From assembly GCF_000344805.1 (NCBI RefSeq), contig NC_020453.1, positions 2,604,001 to 2,668,000 on the forward strand: DNA of 64,000 bases, written 5' to 3'. The notes below the pieces were generated by a model. That model was not told the origin of the DNA, searched no databases, and saw nothing but the letters and a program-made list of their open reading frames with translations. Position 1 is the stretch's first letter. Each line of letters starts with the position of its first letter. The translations under genes were made by a program, and so were the position numbers. The stretch comes from Bradyrhizobium oligotrophicum S58. GTDB taxonomy: Bacteria; Pseudomonadota; Alphaproteobacteria; Rhizobiales; Xanthobacteraceae. This document shows positions 51,273-60,013 of the stretch, one piece after another.

Positions 51273-52059
51273 GGTCATCGGAGCATCCGATCAGCCGCTA
51301 CTGGTCGCGGAGGGTCTCGCCAAGAGCTACGGCCAGCTCGCAGCCTGCCGCGACGTTTCCTTCGTGCTCTATCCGGGCGAGGTGCTCGCCATCGTCGGCG
51401 AATCGGGCTCTGGAAAATCCACGCTGCTGCAAATGCTCTCGGCGCAGCTTCCGCCGAGCGCGGGCCGCGTGTCCTACCGGATGCGTGACGGCGTGCTGCG
51501 CGATCTCGCTGCACTCGGCGAGGCCGAGCGGCGTTTCCTGTTCCGGACCGACTGGGGCTACGTGCATCAGGACCCGGCGCAAGGCCTGCGCATGGCGGTC
51601 TCCGCCGGTGCCAATGTCGGCGAGCGGCTGATGGCCGTCGGCTGGAATAATTACGGCCGCATCCGGCAGACTGCGTCGTCATGGCTCGAGCGGGTCGAGA
51701 TCGACGTTGCCCGCATCGACGACGCGCCGCGCACTTATTCGGGCGGCATGCGGCAGCGGCTGCAGATCGCGCGCAATCTGGTGACGGAGCCGCGGCTGGT
51801 GTTCATGGACGAGCCGACCGGCGGCCTCGACGTCTCGGTGCAGGCGCGCCTGCTCGACCTGATGCGCAGCCTCGTCAACGAGCTCGGTCTCGCAGCGATC
51901 GTGGTCACGCACGATCTTGCGGTGGCGCGCCTGTTGTCTCATCGTGTGATGGTCATGAAGGAGGGGCGGGTGATCGAGACCGGCCTCACCGATCAGGTGC
52001 TCGACGATCCGCGCGAGCCCTACACACAGCTCCTCGTGTCCTCGATCCTGCCGCCATGA
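51265..52059 (+). CDS. phnK: PhnK, ABC ATPase of the C-P lyase complex
   Basis: This 264-aa ABC-type ATPase has Walker A GESGSGKST, signature YSGGMRQRL and Walker B VFMDEPTGGLD, plus the long insertion that docks onto PhnJ. It works with the lyase core rather than in transport. It overlaps the end of phnJ. Confidence 0.96.
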   Translation: MAEVIGASDQPLLVAEGLAKSYGQLAACRDVSFVLYPGEVLAIVGESGSGKSTLLQMLSAQLPPSAGRVSYRMRDGVLRDLAALGEAERRFLFRTDWGYVHQDPAQGLRMAVSAGANVGERLMAVGWNNYGRIRQTASSWLERVEIDVARIDDAPRTYSGGMRQRLQIARNLVTEPRLVFMDEPTGGLDVSVQARLLDLMRSLVNELGLAAIVVTHDLAVARLLSHRVMVMKEGRVIETGLTDQVLDDPREPYTQLLVSSILPP

Positions 52060-52069
52060 GCCCGATGCA

Positions 52070-52768
52070 ATGACCGTGATGATCGATATCGAGAATGCAG
52101 AAAAAACCTTCACCATGCATCTGCAGGGCGGCATCTCGCTGCCGGTGGTGCGCGGCGTGTCGTTCCAGGTCAAGGCCGGCGAATGCGTCGTGCTGTCGGG
52201 GCCGTCTGGCGCAGGCAAGTCGTCGATCCTGAAAATGATCTTCGGAAACTATCGTTGTGACGGCGGCCGCATCAACGTCCGCCATCACGGCGAGATGATC
52301 AACCTCGCCGGCGCCGAGCCGCGTGCGGTCCTCACGGCGCGGCGGGAGACCATCGGTTATGTCAGCCAGTTCCTGCGTGCCGTGCCGCGCGTGGCTGCGC
52401 TCGATGTCGTTGCCGAGCCGCTGCTTGCAGCGGGCGTATCGCGCGAGGACGCCCGCGCGCGGGCCGGCGCGTTGCTCGGCCGCCTGAACATTCCGGAGCG
52501 GCTGTGGTCGCTGCCGCCATCGACCTTCTCCGGCGGCGAGCAGCAGCGGGTCAACATCGCGCGCGGCTTCATCTCGGACGTTCCGATCCTGCTGCTGGAC
52601 GAGCCGACGGCCTCGCTGGACGCGGCGAACCGTGCCGTCGTGGTCGGGCTGATCGCAGCGAAGAAGAGGGACGGCGCAGCAATGCTGGCGATCGTACATG
52701 ATGACGAGATCCGCGCGGAAATCGCCGATCGTACGGTCGACGTGACGACATTCGCAGCGGCGGCATAG
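52070..52768 (+). CDS. phnL: PhnL, ABC ATPase of the C-P lyase complex
   Basis: This 232-aa ATPase has Walker A GPSGAGKSS, signature FSGGEQQRVN and Walker B LLLDEPTASLD. MHLQGGISLPVVRGVSF is the PhnL N-terminal pattern. It binds on top of PhnK in the E. coli complex. It follows phnK by 10 nt. Confidence 0.96.
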   Translation: MTVMIDIENAEKTFTMHLQGGISLPVVRGVSFQVKAGECVVLSGPSGAGKSSILKMIFGNYRCDGGRINVRHHGEMINLAGAEPRAVLTARRETIGYVSQFLRAVPRVAALDVVAEPLLAAGVSREDARARAGALLGRLNIPERLWSLPPSTFSGGEQQRVNIARGFISDVPILLLDEPTASLDAANRAVVVGLIAAKKRDGAAMLAIVHDDEIRAEIADRTVDVTTFAAAA

Positions 52769-52784
52769 AAGGCGAGAATTGCAG

Positions 52785-53942
52785 ATGAGCGCGAACATGT
52801 CCGATACCGTGATAGGCAATGCCAGGCTCGTCCTCGCCGACCGCGTCATCGAGCAGGGCTGGGTGGCGATCGCGGGTGGCCGGATCATCGAACTGGGCGA
52901 GGGGGCAGCGCCGGCCGGCGGCCTGGACGCTGGCGGCGACCTGCTGATGCCTGGGCTCGTCGAGTTGCACACGGATCACCTCGAAGCCCATTTCGTGCCG
53001 CGTCCGAAGGTCTACTGGGATCCCGTCGCCGCCGTCATTTCCTATGACGGGCAGCTCGCGACCGCCGGCATCACCACCGTGCTGGATTCGCTGCGCGTGT
53101 GGAGCGAGGAGGGCGCCGAGGGCGTCGACGGCCAGGCCAATTTGCTCGCAGACGCGATCGCGACGGCACGCGACGGAGGGCTGCTGCGGTCCGATCACTT
53201 CCTGCATCTGCGATGCGAGGTGCCGATGCCGACGGTGGTCGAAGAGGCGCGGCAGCTGGCCGGCCGGCCGGATGTTCGGCTGATGTCGCTCATGGACCAT
53301 ACGCCGGGGCAGCGTCAGTTTCGCGACGAGGGCAAGCTCCGGGACTATTATCGCGGCAAGAGCGGCGGCAAGACCGATGCCGAGCTCGACGTCATGTTCG
53401 CGCGGCGCTTCGCTTATCAGCAGGCTCATGCGGCGCCGAACATGCGTGACATCGTTGCGCTGGCAAAGACCCATGACGTGCCGTTGGCCAGCCATGACGA
53501 CACCACCGAGGAGAACGTCGCGGACGCGGTCAAGGACGGCATCGCGGTGGCGGAGTTTCCGACCACGATGGAAGCTGCGCGCGGCCTGCATCAGGCGGGC
53601 ATCAGCATCCTGATGGGCGCTCCCAATGTCGTGCGCGGCGGCTCTCACTCCGGCAACATCGCCGCAGTGGACCTCGCGCGCGAGGGCCTGCTCGACATTC
53701 TATCGTCGGACTACGTGCCGTCGAGCCTGCTGATGGGCGCGTTGCAACTGCCGCAGCGGGTGCCTTCCATCGATCTTGCCGCGGCGGTGCGCACGGTCAC
53801 GAAGGCCCCCGCCGACGCGGTCGGGCTCCATGATCGCGGCGAAATCGCCGTCGGCAAGCGCGCCGACCTGATACGCGTGCATGTCGTAGGCCAGCTGTCG
53901 GTTGTCCGCAGCGTCTGGCGGGAAGGATTGCGGGTGGCATGA
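52785..53942 (+). CDS. phnM: PhnM, ribose-phosphonate triphosphate diphosphatase
   Basis: This 385-aa amidohydrolase has ELHTDHLEAHFVPRP as first metal motif, RCEVPM, the SHDDTTEENVADAVKDG block and GAPNVVRGGSHSGN. It removes pyrophosphate from the PhnGHI product to give the PhnJ substrate. ATG 52785 is chosen; TTG 52779 and ATG 52797 are alternatives. It is the standard operon copy, with a paralogue at 36943-38127. Confidence 0.95.
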   Translation: MSANMSDTVIGNARLVLADRVIEQGWVAIAGGRIIELGEGAAPAGGLDAGGDLLMPGLVELHTDHLEAHFVPRPKVYWDPVAAVISYDGQLATAGITTVLDSLRVWSEEGAEGVDGQANLLADAIATARDGGLLRSDHFLHLRCEVPMPTVVEEARQLAGRPDVRLMSLMDHTPGQRQFRDEGKLRDYYRGKSGGKTDAELDVMFARRFAYQQAHAAPNMRDIVALAKTHDVPLASHDDTTEENVADAVKDGIAVAEFPTTMEAARGLHQAGISILMGAPNVVRGGSHSGNIAAVDLAREGLLDILSSDYVPSSLLMGALQLPQRVPSIDLAAAVRTVTKAPADAVGLHDRGEIAVGKRADLIRVHVVGQLSVVRSVWREGLRVA

Positions 53943-54577
53943 GCGAGACGTCGGCAGCATCGGTGAGCGGCTCCGTGAAGCTCGGCCCGGGCCGTCTGGT
54001 CCTGGTGGTCGGGCCGAGCGGCGCCGGCAAGGACACCTTGCTCAATGTGGCGCGCCGTGATTGCGCCGACGATGATCGCGTCGTTTTCCCGCGGCGGGTC
54101 GTCACCCGCGAAGCTTCGGCCTTCGAAGACAATCTCGAGATGAGCACCGTCGGATTTCGAGAGGCGCTTGAGGCCGGTCAGTTCGCCCTGTATTGGGATG
54201 CTCACGGGCACGGCTACGGCGTGCCGCGGGCGATCAAGGATGACATCCTGGCCGGCCGCACCGTGGTCGTGAACGTCTCGCGCACGGTCATTCCAGCGGC
54301 GCGACGTGACTACGCCCACGTCATCGTCGTCGCCATCACCGCACCGGCGGACGTTCTCGCCGAGCGGCTCGGCAAACGGCACCGGCCGAGCGACGGCGAC
54401 ATCGGCGAGCGGCTGCATCGTGCAGTGAGCGAGGACGCTGTGGCGGCGGATGTCACGATCGTCAATGTCGGCGATCCCGAGCCGCACGGTCACAGGCTCG
54501 CGGATGTGATCAAGGGACCGGCCGACGCGGTACCGATCGAAACCGGAGGAAGCCATGTCGATCATCACCACGATTGA
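53939..54577 (+). CDS. phnN: PhnN, ribose 1,5-bisphosphokinase
   Basis: This 212-aa kinase of the guanylate-kinase fold has P-loop GPSGAGKDT at about residues 25-33 and phosphorylates ribose 1,5-bisphosphate to PRPP after C-P cleavage. It overlaps phnM by 4 nt. The C-terminal tail GGSHVDHHHD lies in a 23-nt overlap with the next gene. Confidence 0.94.
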   Translation: MSETSAASVSGSVKLGPGRLVLVVGPSGAGKDTLLNVARRDCADDDRVVFPRRVVTREASAFEDNLEMSTVGFREALEAGQFALYWDAHGHGYGVPRAIKDDILAGRTVVVNVSRTVIPAARRDYAHVIVVAITAPADVLAERLGKRHRPSDGDIGERLHRAVSEDAVAADVTIVNVGDPEPHGHRLADVIKGPADAVPIETGGSHVDHHHD

Positions 54578-55166
54578 GCAGCTCGAATCGATCTATGGCC
54601 AGACGGGGATCACCTCGACGGCGAAAGTCGCGGATCGCGTGACGCCGCACTACCGGATCATGATCGAGAAGTCGCCCTTCGTGGCGCTTGCGACCTGTGG
54701 TCCCGAAGGTCTCGACTGCTCGCCGCGCGGCGATCTTCCGGGTTTTGTCCGAATTCATGACGAGAAGACACTGATGATGCCGGATCGCCGCGGCAACAAT
54801 CGCGTCGATTCATTGCGCAACATTGTGCGCGATCCACGGATCGGTCTCCTGTTCCTGATTCCGGGATCAGGCAATACGTTGCGCGTGAACGGAATTGGTC
54901 ATCTCTCCACGGCGCCCGATCTGCTGGAATCGTTCCGGATGGAAGGCAAGCTGCCGCGCTCGGTCCTGGTGATGACGGTACAGGAGATCTATTTCCAATG
55001 CGCGCGGGCCATCGTCCGTGCCGATCTCTGGAACGCCGACAAGCAGGTCGATCCGCGGCAGTTGCCGACGCCGGGACAGATCCTCGCGGCCATGACGGCC
55101 AACGACATCGATGGTGCAGAGTACGACCGCGAGTGGCCCGAGCGCGCGCGGAAATCGATGTGGTGA
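54555..55166 (+). CDS. Pyridoxamine-phosphate-oxidase-family flavoprotein
   Basis: This 203-aa protein has the split-barrel FMN-binding fold of PPOX-family proteins (PFVALATCGPEGLDCSPRGDLPGFVRIHDEKTLMMPDRRGNNRVDSLRNIVRDPRIGLLFLIPGSG), closest to the MSMEG_1061-like group. The substrate is unknown. It overlaps phnN by 23 nt and is the last gene of the phn operon, so it may take part in phosphonate metabolism or simply be coupled by translation. Confidence 0.88.
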   Translation: MSIITTIEQLESIYGQTGITSTAKVADRVTPHYRIMIEKSPFVALATCGPEGLDCSPRGDLPGFVRIHDEKTLMMPDRRGNNRVDSLRNIVRDPRIGLLFLIPGSGNTLRVNGIGHLSTAPDLLESFRMEGKLPRSVLVMTVQEIYFQCARAIVRADLWNADKQVDPRQLPTPGQILAAMTANDIDGAEYDREWPERARKSMW

Positions 55167-55173
55167 GGCCGGC

Positions 55174-55192
55174 CCTCGACTCGAGGTCGAGG
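55174..55192. terminator. Terminator at the end of the phn operon
   Basis: CCTCGAC and GTCGAGG form a 7-bp stem around TCGAG, followed by ACGTTCTT. It lies between convergent genes. Confidence 0.65.
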
Positions 55193-55209
55193 ACGTTCTT
55201 CCCTGATGA

Positions 55210-55431
55210 TCAGGCCGCGACGTCGAGCAGGCGTGAGGATCCTCTGACCAGAACCTTGCGTCCCGCCGCGGTGATCTCTGCAGCTTCGTTGTTGATGACG
55301 GCGAGTCCAAGTGAAGCGAGCTGATCGACGATCACACCGTTCAGCCGGCGGCGTTCACGCGCGGGAATGCGGAGCGCCTTCAGCGTCTCCCATTGGTCCG
55401 GCGTGAGCTCGTGTTCGAATTCCGCGTTCAT
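55210..55431 (-). CDS. Small unknown protein (73 aa)
   Basis: This product starts MNAEFEHELTPDQWETLKALRIPARERRRLNGVIVDQLASLGLAVINNEAAEITAAGRKVLVRGSSRLLDVAA. It resembles small winged-helix proteins (helices plus a beta-wing in the second half). ATG 55431 has CGAGG upstream; an upstream in-frame ATG at 55458 is less well supported. No family is assigned. It is monocistronic. Confidence 0.7.
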   Translation of the reverse strand: MNAEFEHELTPDQWETLKALRIPARERRRLNGVIVDQLASLGLAVINNEAAEITAAGRKVLVRGSSRLLDVAA

Positions 55432-55551
55432 GCTGCCTCGAATGTTGACGTCCCGCATTCGTCTTAGGAAGTCCGCGTGACGAAGATGCGACCTTCATGC
55501 ATCCGTAGTGATACGGCTCACTTTGATTACGCCCGAACCGGCCGGGGCTTA

Positions 55552-55565
55552 ATTCAAATTTGAAT
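55552..55565. promoter_or_regulatory. 14-bp palindrome in the 55432-55758 gap
   Basis: ATTCAAATTTGAAT is a perfect palindrome. No gene is visible in this 327-nt gap. The AT-rich stretch GTTAAGAAAATATTAAGG near 55630 may be the promoter of the membrane protein gene. Confidence 0.35.
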
Positions 55566-55758
55566 GATCTCGTGTGCGCGCTGCAGCAATGCAGCCAGCT
55601 ATGTGGGTTGCGGTGAACGGCCGTGTAACGTTAAGAAAATATTAAGGCAGACGGTCTGCGCAGGAACGGTAACGTCCCTGTCACATCGGTGTGTCACAGC
55701 GCGCCATCGTCCTGCTCGAATCGGCCGGGTGCGCATCACTGACTTGAAAACGCGTTGA

Positions 55759-56892
55759 ATGGCTGACCTGAACGACGATCCGCCGCAGCAGTCGAACCGC
55801 AGAACCTGGCTGCGCGGCTTGGGCGGGTTGGCCTTGAGCATTTCGATTGCAGCTGTGGCGACGTATGTCCTCACCCGTGCGATCAAGAAGCTGGATTTTG
55901 GTCACGTCCTCGCGATCGTGCAATCCACCGACGCGCACTTGATCGTCGTCGCGATGGCGCTGGTCGCGCTCTCTTATGCGAGCCTGACGCTCTATGACCT
56001 CTTCGCACTACGGACGATGGGCCGTCTCGACATTCCCTATCGGGCGGCGGCGCTCGGCAGCTTCACGAGCTATCCCATCGCGCACGGCATCGGTGCCGTC
56101 GCGCTGATCTCACCGCTGGTCCGTTATCGAATGTATGCGCCTTACAGGCTGGGCGCGATGGATATTGCCAACATCAGCTTTCTCACCGGCCTGACGTTCT
56201 GGCTCGGCAATCTGACCGCGCTCGGCCTGAGCCTGATCATCGACCCCGATGCTTTCGGTTCGCTGGAATACTGGCCGCCGACGCTCAACCGCCTGATCGC
56301 CGCGACGCTGCTGTGCGGCGTGGTCGCCTTCGTCTTTTGGAGCTGGCCGGGGCGTCGCAGCCGGCGGTGGCCCGTTCGGCTGCCCTCCGGTCCGGCCGTG
56401 CTGCTGCAGATCGTGATCGGACTGTTCGAGCTCAGCGCGGCGGCGCTCGCGATGTATGTTCTGATCCCGGCAGAACTCGACATCGACCTCACGCGACTGA
56501 TGGCGGTCTTCATTGCCGCGACGCTGCTCGGATTTGCCAGTCATGCTCCGGCTGGCATCGGACTGTTCGATGCGACGATCCTGCTCGGGCTCGGCGGCGA
56601 TGATCAGGAGCCGCTGCTCGCGGCGCTGCTGATCTTCCGCGCCCTCTATCACCTGCTGCCTTTCGTGCTGGCGTTCGTGGTCTTCGGGACTGTCGAGCTG
56701 TCGCGGTCCAGGTCGTCGGTGACGTCACACCGGCGAGTTCAGCTTGAGCCCGATCATGCCGGCGACGATCAAGGTGAGGCAGAGCAACCGCATCGGGTCG
56801 GCCGGCTCGCTGTAGAGGATCATGCCGGCGACGATGCTCCCGGCGGCGCCGATCCCGGTCCATACCGCGTAGGCGGTGCCAAACGGCAATGA
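55759..56892 (+). CDS. UPF0104/LPG-synthase-like membrane protein, odd C-terminus
   Basis: This 377-aa protein has about eight membrane helices over residues 20-315 and the SYPIAHGIGAVALISPLVRYRMY and FASHAPAGIGLFDATILLGL blocks of the lysylphosphatidylglycerol synthase transmembrane family (UPF0104). The last 55 residues, after VELSRSRSS, are hydrophilic and unlike the family. They are encoded antisense to sugE (168-nt overlap). A lost stop codon is likely. Confidence 0.8.
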   Translation: MADLNDDPPQQSNRRTWLRGLGGLALSISIAAVATYVLTRAIKKLDFGHVLAIVQSTDAHLIVVAMALVALSYASLTLYDLFALRTMGRLDIPYRAAALGSFTSYPIAHGIGAVALISPLVRYRMYAPYRLGAMDIANISFLTGLTFWLGNLTALGLSLIIDPDAFGSLEYWPPTLNRLIAATLLCGVVAFVFWSWPGRRSRRWPVRLPSGPAVLLQIVIGLFELSAAALAMYVLIPAELDIDLTRLMAVFIAATLLGFASHAPAGIGLFDATILLGLGGDDQEPLLAALLIFRALYHLLPFVLAFVVFGTVELSRSRSSVTSHRRVQLEPDHAGDDQGEAEQPHRVGRLAVEDHAGDDAPGGADPGPYRVGGAKRQ

Positions 56893-57048
56893 GCGCAACG
56901 CAAGCGACATCATCGCGAAGCTGAGCAGGATCGCAATCGCGGTTGCAACGCTGGGCCAGAAGCGCGTCAATCCATCAGAGTGCTTCAGACCCAGCGCCCA
57001 GATGATCTCGAGCAGACCGGCGGCCAACAAAGCGAGCCAGCCATTCAT
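56725..57048 (-). CDS. sugE: SugE/Gdx-type small multidrug-resistance transporter
   Basis: This 107-aa four-helix SMR protein has the SugE (guanidinium exporter) pattern: GLLEIIWALGLKHSDGLTRFWPS with the essential Glu in helix 1, and GTAYAVWTGIGAAGSIVAGMILYSEPADPMRLLCLTLIVAGMIGLKL. It functions as an antiparallel dimer. ATG 57048 is chosen over the upstream in-frame ATG at 57081. No guanidine riboswitch was seen upstream. Confidence 0.92.
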   Translation of the reverse strand: MNGWLALLAAGLLEIIWALGLKHSDGLTRFWPSVATAIAILLSFAMMSLALRSLPFGTAYAVWTGIGAAGSIVAGMILYSEPADPMRLLCLTLIVAGMIGLKLNSPV

Positions 57049-57283
57049 GATGGCGGCGTGCTCCGACGCGTGACACGGCACGGTCGCAAGTCCGCCTTCC
57101 GAAGCTGCGGGGCGGTCGTACGAAGCAGTCCGGCCATTCTGTCATCTCCGCGCCGGTCGAACCTGCCGTCCATCTGCATCTTTTGCGCGACGCGCATATG
57201 ACAGGGACGGCGGTCCTCGGCAGCCGCTCTTGCGGAGCGCCTGACGTATCCGGCGGCGCGCGGAGCGCAACAGCCTACCTGAA

Positions 57284-57544
57284 CTATCTCTCCTCCATCA
57301 TCGTGAAGACAAAGCCGGTGAGCGTCGAGCCGACTGCAAAGGACAACGTCAACGTACCCACGAAGATCATGAATGTTATGTGGGGATCCGGGCTGTGGGC
57401 GATCAGGCGCGAGATACCGAACGCATCCAATTGTGTGAGAGCTAAGGCGAAGCCCAGCCCCAGGGCGGTGCCCATGCAGGTGTGACAGGCAAGCTCGATC
57501 AGGATCGCCGGCTTGATCAGCGCACTGCGTTTCTTGGGCGGCAT
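57284..57544 (-). CDS. Small membrane protein, unknown
   Basis: This 86-aa protein starts MPPKKRSALIKPAILIELACHTCMGTALGLGFALALTQ, with two membrane helices (about 12-35 and 55-80). A GGAG lies about 10 nt before ATG 57544. The HTCMG motif and polar loop (ISRLIAHSPDPH) are the only distinguishing features. No family was recognised. Confidence 0.7.
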   Translation of the reverse strand: MPPKKRSALIKPAILIELACHTCMGTALGLGFALALTQLDAFGISRLIAHSPDPHITFMIFVGTLTLSFAVGSTLTGFVFTMMEER

Positions 57545-57769
57545 GGGTTTGATCTCCGGTATCGCCCGAAAACGCTGGAACGGTGGCGTGGTTCCTGACG
57601 GCGGGTCCAAGCCTGGCATGCGGTGTCGAAGGCGATTGCCAAGCGGCGGCGAGAGCGGCTACCAAAAGATCCGGGTCTCAGTCGCCCCATGACAAAGCTG
57701 CGATGCAGGCAGAAATCCCAAGGCAGGGCGGTGCCGCCTTGGGCGTCCAACAGGGAGGACATACAAGCC

Positions 57770-58744
57770 ATGACGAACGCCATTCGCTTTCACAAAACCG
57801 GCGGGCCCGACGTCCTCGTCTGGGAGGAGATCAATGTGGGCAAGCCCGGGCCGGGCGAGGCGCGCATCCGCCAAACGGCCGTTGGGCTCAACTTCCTCGA
57901 CATCTACAATCGATCGGGCCTCTATCCGGTCCAGCTCCCAAGCGGATTGGGCAGCGAGGGCGCCGGCGTGATCGAGGAACTGGGCGAAGGGGTAACGGAC
58001 CTGAAGGTCGGTGACCGCGTCGCCTACGGCTCGTCACCGCTCGGCGCCTATTCCGAGGCGCGGCTTATTCCCGCAGCGCAGCTGCTCAAGCTGCCGGATG
58101 AGATCGACGACAAGACGGCCGCGGCGATGATGCTCAAGGGCCTCACGGCGCAATACCTGATCCGGCAGACCTATCGCGTGAAAGCCGGCGAGACGATTCT
58201 GCTGCATGCAGCTGCCGGCGGTGTCGGCCTCATCCTCAGCCAGTGGGCCAAGCATCTCGGCGTCACCGTCATCGGCACGGTGTCCAGCGACGACAAGGCG
58301 CAACTGGCCAAGGCACATGGCTGCGCGCACAGTATTGTCTATACGCGTGAGGATTTCGTGGCTCGCGTCAGCGAGATCACCGGCGGCAAGAAGGTGCCTG
58401 TGGTCTATGATTCCGTCGGCAAGGACACGTTCCTCAAATCGCTCGATTGCCTGGCGCCGCTCGGCTACGCCGTGCTGTTCGGCCAGTCGTCCGGGAGCGT
58501 CGATCCGCTCAATCTCGGGCTGCTCGCGCAGAAAGGCTCGTTGTTCGTGACCCGCCCGACGCTGTTCACCTACGCGGCCAAACGCGAGAGTCTGGTCGCG
58601 ATGGCCAATGAGCTGTTCGACGTCGTCAAGTCCGGCGCGGTGAAGATCGAGGTGAACCAGACCTATCCTCTCAAGGAGGCAGCCAGGGCTCACGCCGATC
58701 TCGCGGCGCGCAAGACGACGGGGTCCACCGTTCTTCTGGTCTGA
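57770..58744 (+). CDS. qor: NADPH:quinone oxidoreductase (zeta-crystallin type)
   Basis: This 324-aa medium-chain dehydrogenase/reductase without catalytic zinc has the family blocks FLDIYNRSGLYPVQLPSGLGSEGAGVIEELGEGV, HAAAGGVGLILSQWAKHLG (nucleotide site) and the YDSVGKDTF segment. ATG 57770 has GGGAGGA upstream; a longer in-frame start at 57623 has no ribosome site. It reduces quinones by one electron. Confidence 0.94.
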   Translation: MTNAIRFHKTGGPDVLVWEEINVGKPGPGEARIRQTAVGLNFLDIYNRSGLYPVQLPSGLGSEGAGVIEELGEGVTDLKVGDRVAYGSSPLGAYSEARLIPAAQLLKLPDEIDDKTAAAMMLKGLTAQYLIRQTYRVKAGETILLHAAAGGVGLILSQWAKHLGVTVIGTVSSDDKAQLAKAHGCAHSIVYTREDFVARVSEITGGKKVPVVYDSVGKDTFLKSLDCLAPLGYAVLFGQSSGSVDPLNLGLLAQKGSLFVTRPTLFTYAAKRESLVAMANELFDVVKSGAVKIEVNQTYPLKEAARAHADLAARKTTGSTVLLV

Positions 58745-58831
58745 TCCGGTTTGGTCGCATCATGGCAGATTGGCCCGCAGTGCGTGCTGGCCGACCTGCG
58801 GCTCGTCGACGGCGGTTCGCGCTAGGTCCTG

Positions 58832-59107
58832 TCAAGCCGGCTCGTGCTTGCGCAGGTCGCGCAGGTGGTCGAACCCTGCGACCTGCAGGTCTGCATTCTG
58901 TCCGTCGATCTCGGGCAAGCTCGCCTCGGACATGATGGCAGCCGTGACGTCGGCGACGGACTGGTCGACGATCTCGTGAACGAAGCTGATGTTGGCATAC
59001 TCGCCCGACGCGATGCGTGCGACGACATCGCGCCGGGTCATTTCGGGATCGACCACGGCCTCACGTCCGCGGCGGCCGTAGTCGATCATCACGACGAAGT
59101 ATTGCAT
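58832..59107 (-). CDS. Small unknown protein (91 aa)
   Basis: This protein starts MQYFVVMIDYGRRGREAVVDPEMTRRDVVARIASGEYANISFVHEIVDQSVADVTAAIM, with an alpha/beta pattern. The coding evidence is moderate: good codon use and an ATG at 59107. No domain was recognised. It stands between qor (convergent) and the CI-type repressor gene. Confidence 0.7.
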   Translation of the reverse strand: MQYFVVMIDYGRRGREAVVDPEMTRRDVVARIASGEYANISFVHEIVDQSVADVTAAIMSEASLPEIDGQNADLQVAGFDHLRDLRKHEPA

Positions 59108-59247
59108 GCAGTGCCAGTTCGCCTCCGGCCGAATGTCATCGCCGGACAGTGTTCTGAAAAACAGAATTTGTCAAGGCGAAAGACATCGGCGCGCGGCGAT
59201 CGGCGAGAAAGGGCACCGCGGCGCCCCCCGCTTCCTGCCAAAGCGTG

Positions 59248-59862
59248 TCACTTGGACGAGCGGGATCGCGACTTGGCCGCCGCCTTGGCCCGGATCCGCT
59301 GGATCTGCCCGCGCGGCAGCGTAACGAAGATCTCCCCGATCCATTCCAGCTTGACCCCGACGATCGGCTTGGCGTTGAAGCTCTTGAGATTGACCACGGA
59401 CGGCGATTTGCCGCGCTCGATCGTCTTGAGGTAGCGCTCGCCGGTCTTGAGGCGCACGATGGCTTCCTCGCCGTAGAAGCTGGACAGCGGGTGGCGCTGC
59501 TCGCGGTAGACGACGATCACGTCGCCGTTCTCATATTTGGGCAGCATCGAATCACCGGAGACCTCGAAGGCGATCGTCTCCTCGGAGATCGGGAAGGGCA
59601 GGGCGACCTCGCCGAGGCCCTCGACCGGCACCTGCTCGTAATCCGGCTCGATCACCGAGCCGGCGCCGACCCGTCCCATCACGGGAACGGAATTCAGGTC
59701 CAGATACTCCGTAATGAGCGGAATCTCGGCGGCCTTGATCAGGCGCTGGCCTCCGAGGATCTCGGAGACGGCGCCGGGGCGCACGCCCATGGCGCGGGCG
59801 AGCCCCCCTTTTGTCTTTCCAGGCTTCTCGAGTGCACGCTCGATCATGGCGACGTCCAACAT
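59248..59862 (-). CDS. CI/LexA-type repressor with S24 peptidase domain
   Basis: This 204-aa regulator has an N-terminal XRE helix-turn-helix (about 8-50: KTKGGLARAMGVRPGAVSEILGG), a linker with the Ala67-Gly68 cleavage site (RVGAGS), and a C-terminal S24 domain with nucleophile Ser105 (VSGDSML) and general base Lys139 (RLKTGER). It should self-cleave in a RecA-dependent way like LexA or CI. It is divergent from a GcrA-like gene, and repeated sites lie between them. Confidence 0.93.
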   Translation of the reverse strand: MLDVAMIERALEKPGKTKGGLARAMGVRPGAVSEILGGQRLIKAAEIPLITEYLDLNSVPVMGRVGAGSVIEPDYEQVPVEGLGEVALPFPISEETIAFEVSGDSMLPKYENGDVIVVYREQRHPLSSFYGEEAIVRLKTGERYLKTIERGKSPSVVNLKSFNAKPIVGVKLEWIGEIFVTLPRGQIQRIRAKAAAKSRSRSSK

Positions 59863-59903
59863 GGCTTTGACCTCTTTTGCGAATCTCGGAAGTCATTATA
59901 TGT

Positions 59904-59951
59904 TTCGAATAATCAGAACTCAAGCTTGACTTTTCGTTCGGAATATCAGAA
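59904..59951. promoter_or_regulatory. Two direct operator-like repeats
   Basis: TTCGAATAATCAGAA (59904-59918) and TTCGGAATATCAGAA (59937-59951) share 13 of 15 positions and start 33 bp apart (three helical turns), in the gap between the repressor gene and the GcrA-like gene. Confidence 0.55.
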
Positions 59952-60013
59952 ATTATGGACGTCGGACGGAACCGGCGCTTCCGGCGCCCTCCGACCAGCA
60001 CGAAGAGGCGAGA

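Noticed and set aside
57049..57283. Possible guanidine riboswitch upstream of sugE
   Set aside because: On the minus strand I could not find the conserved core of guanidine-I, -II or -III riboswitches. A covariance search would be decisive.
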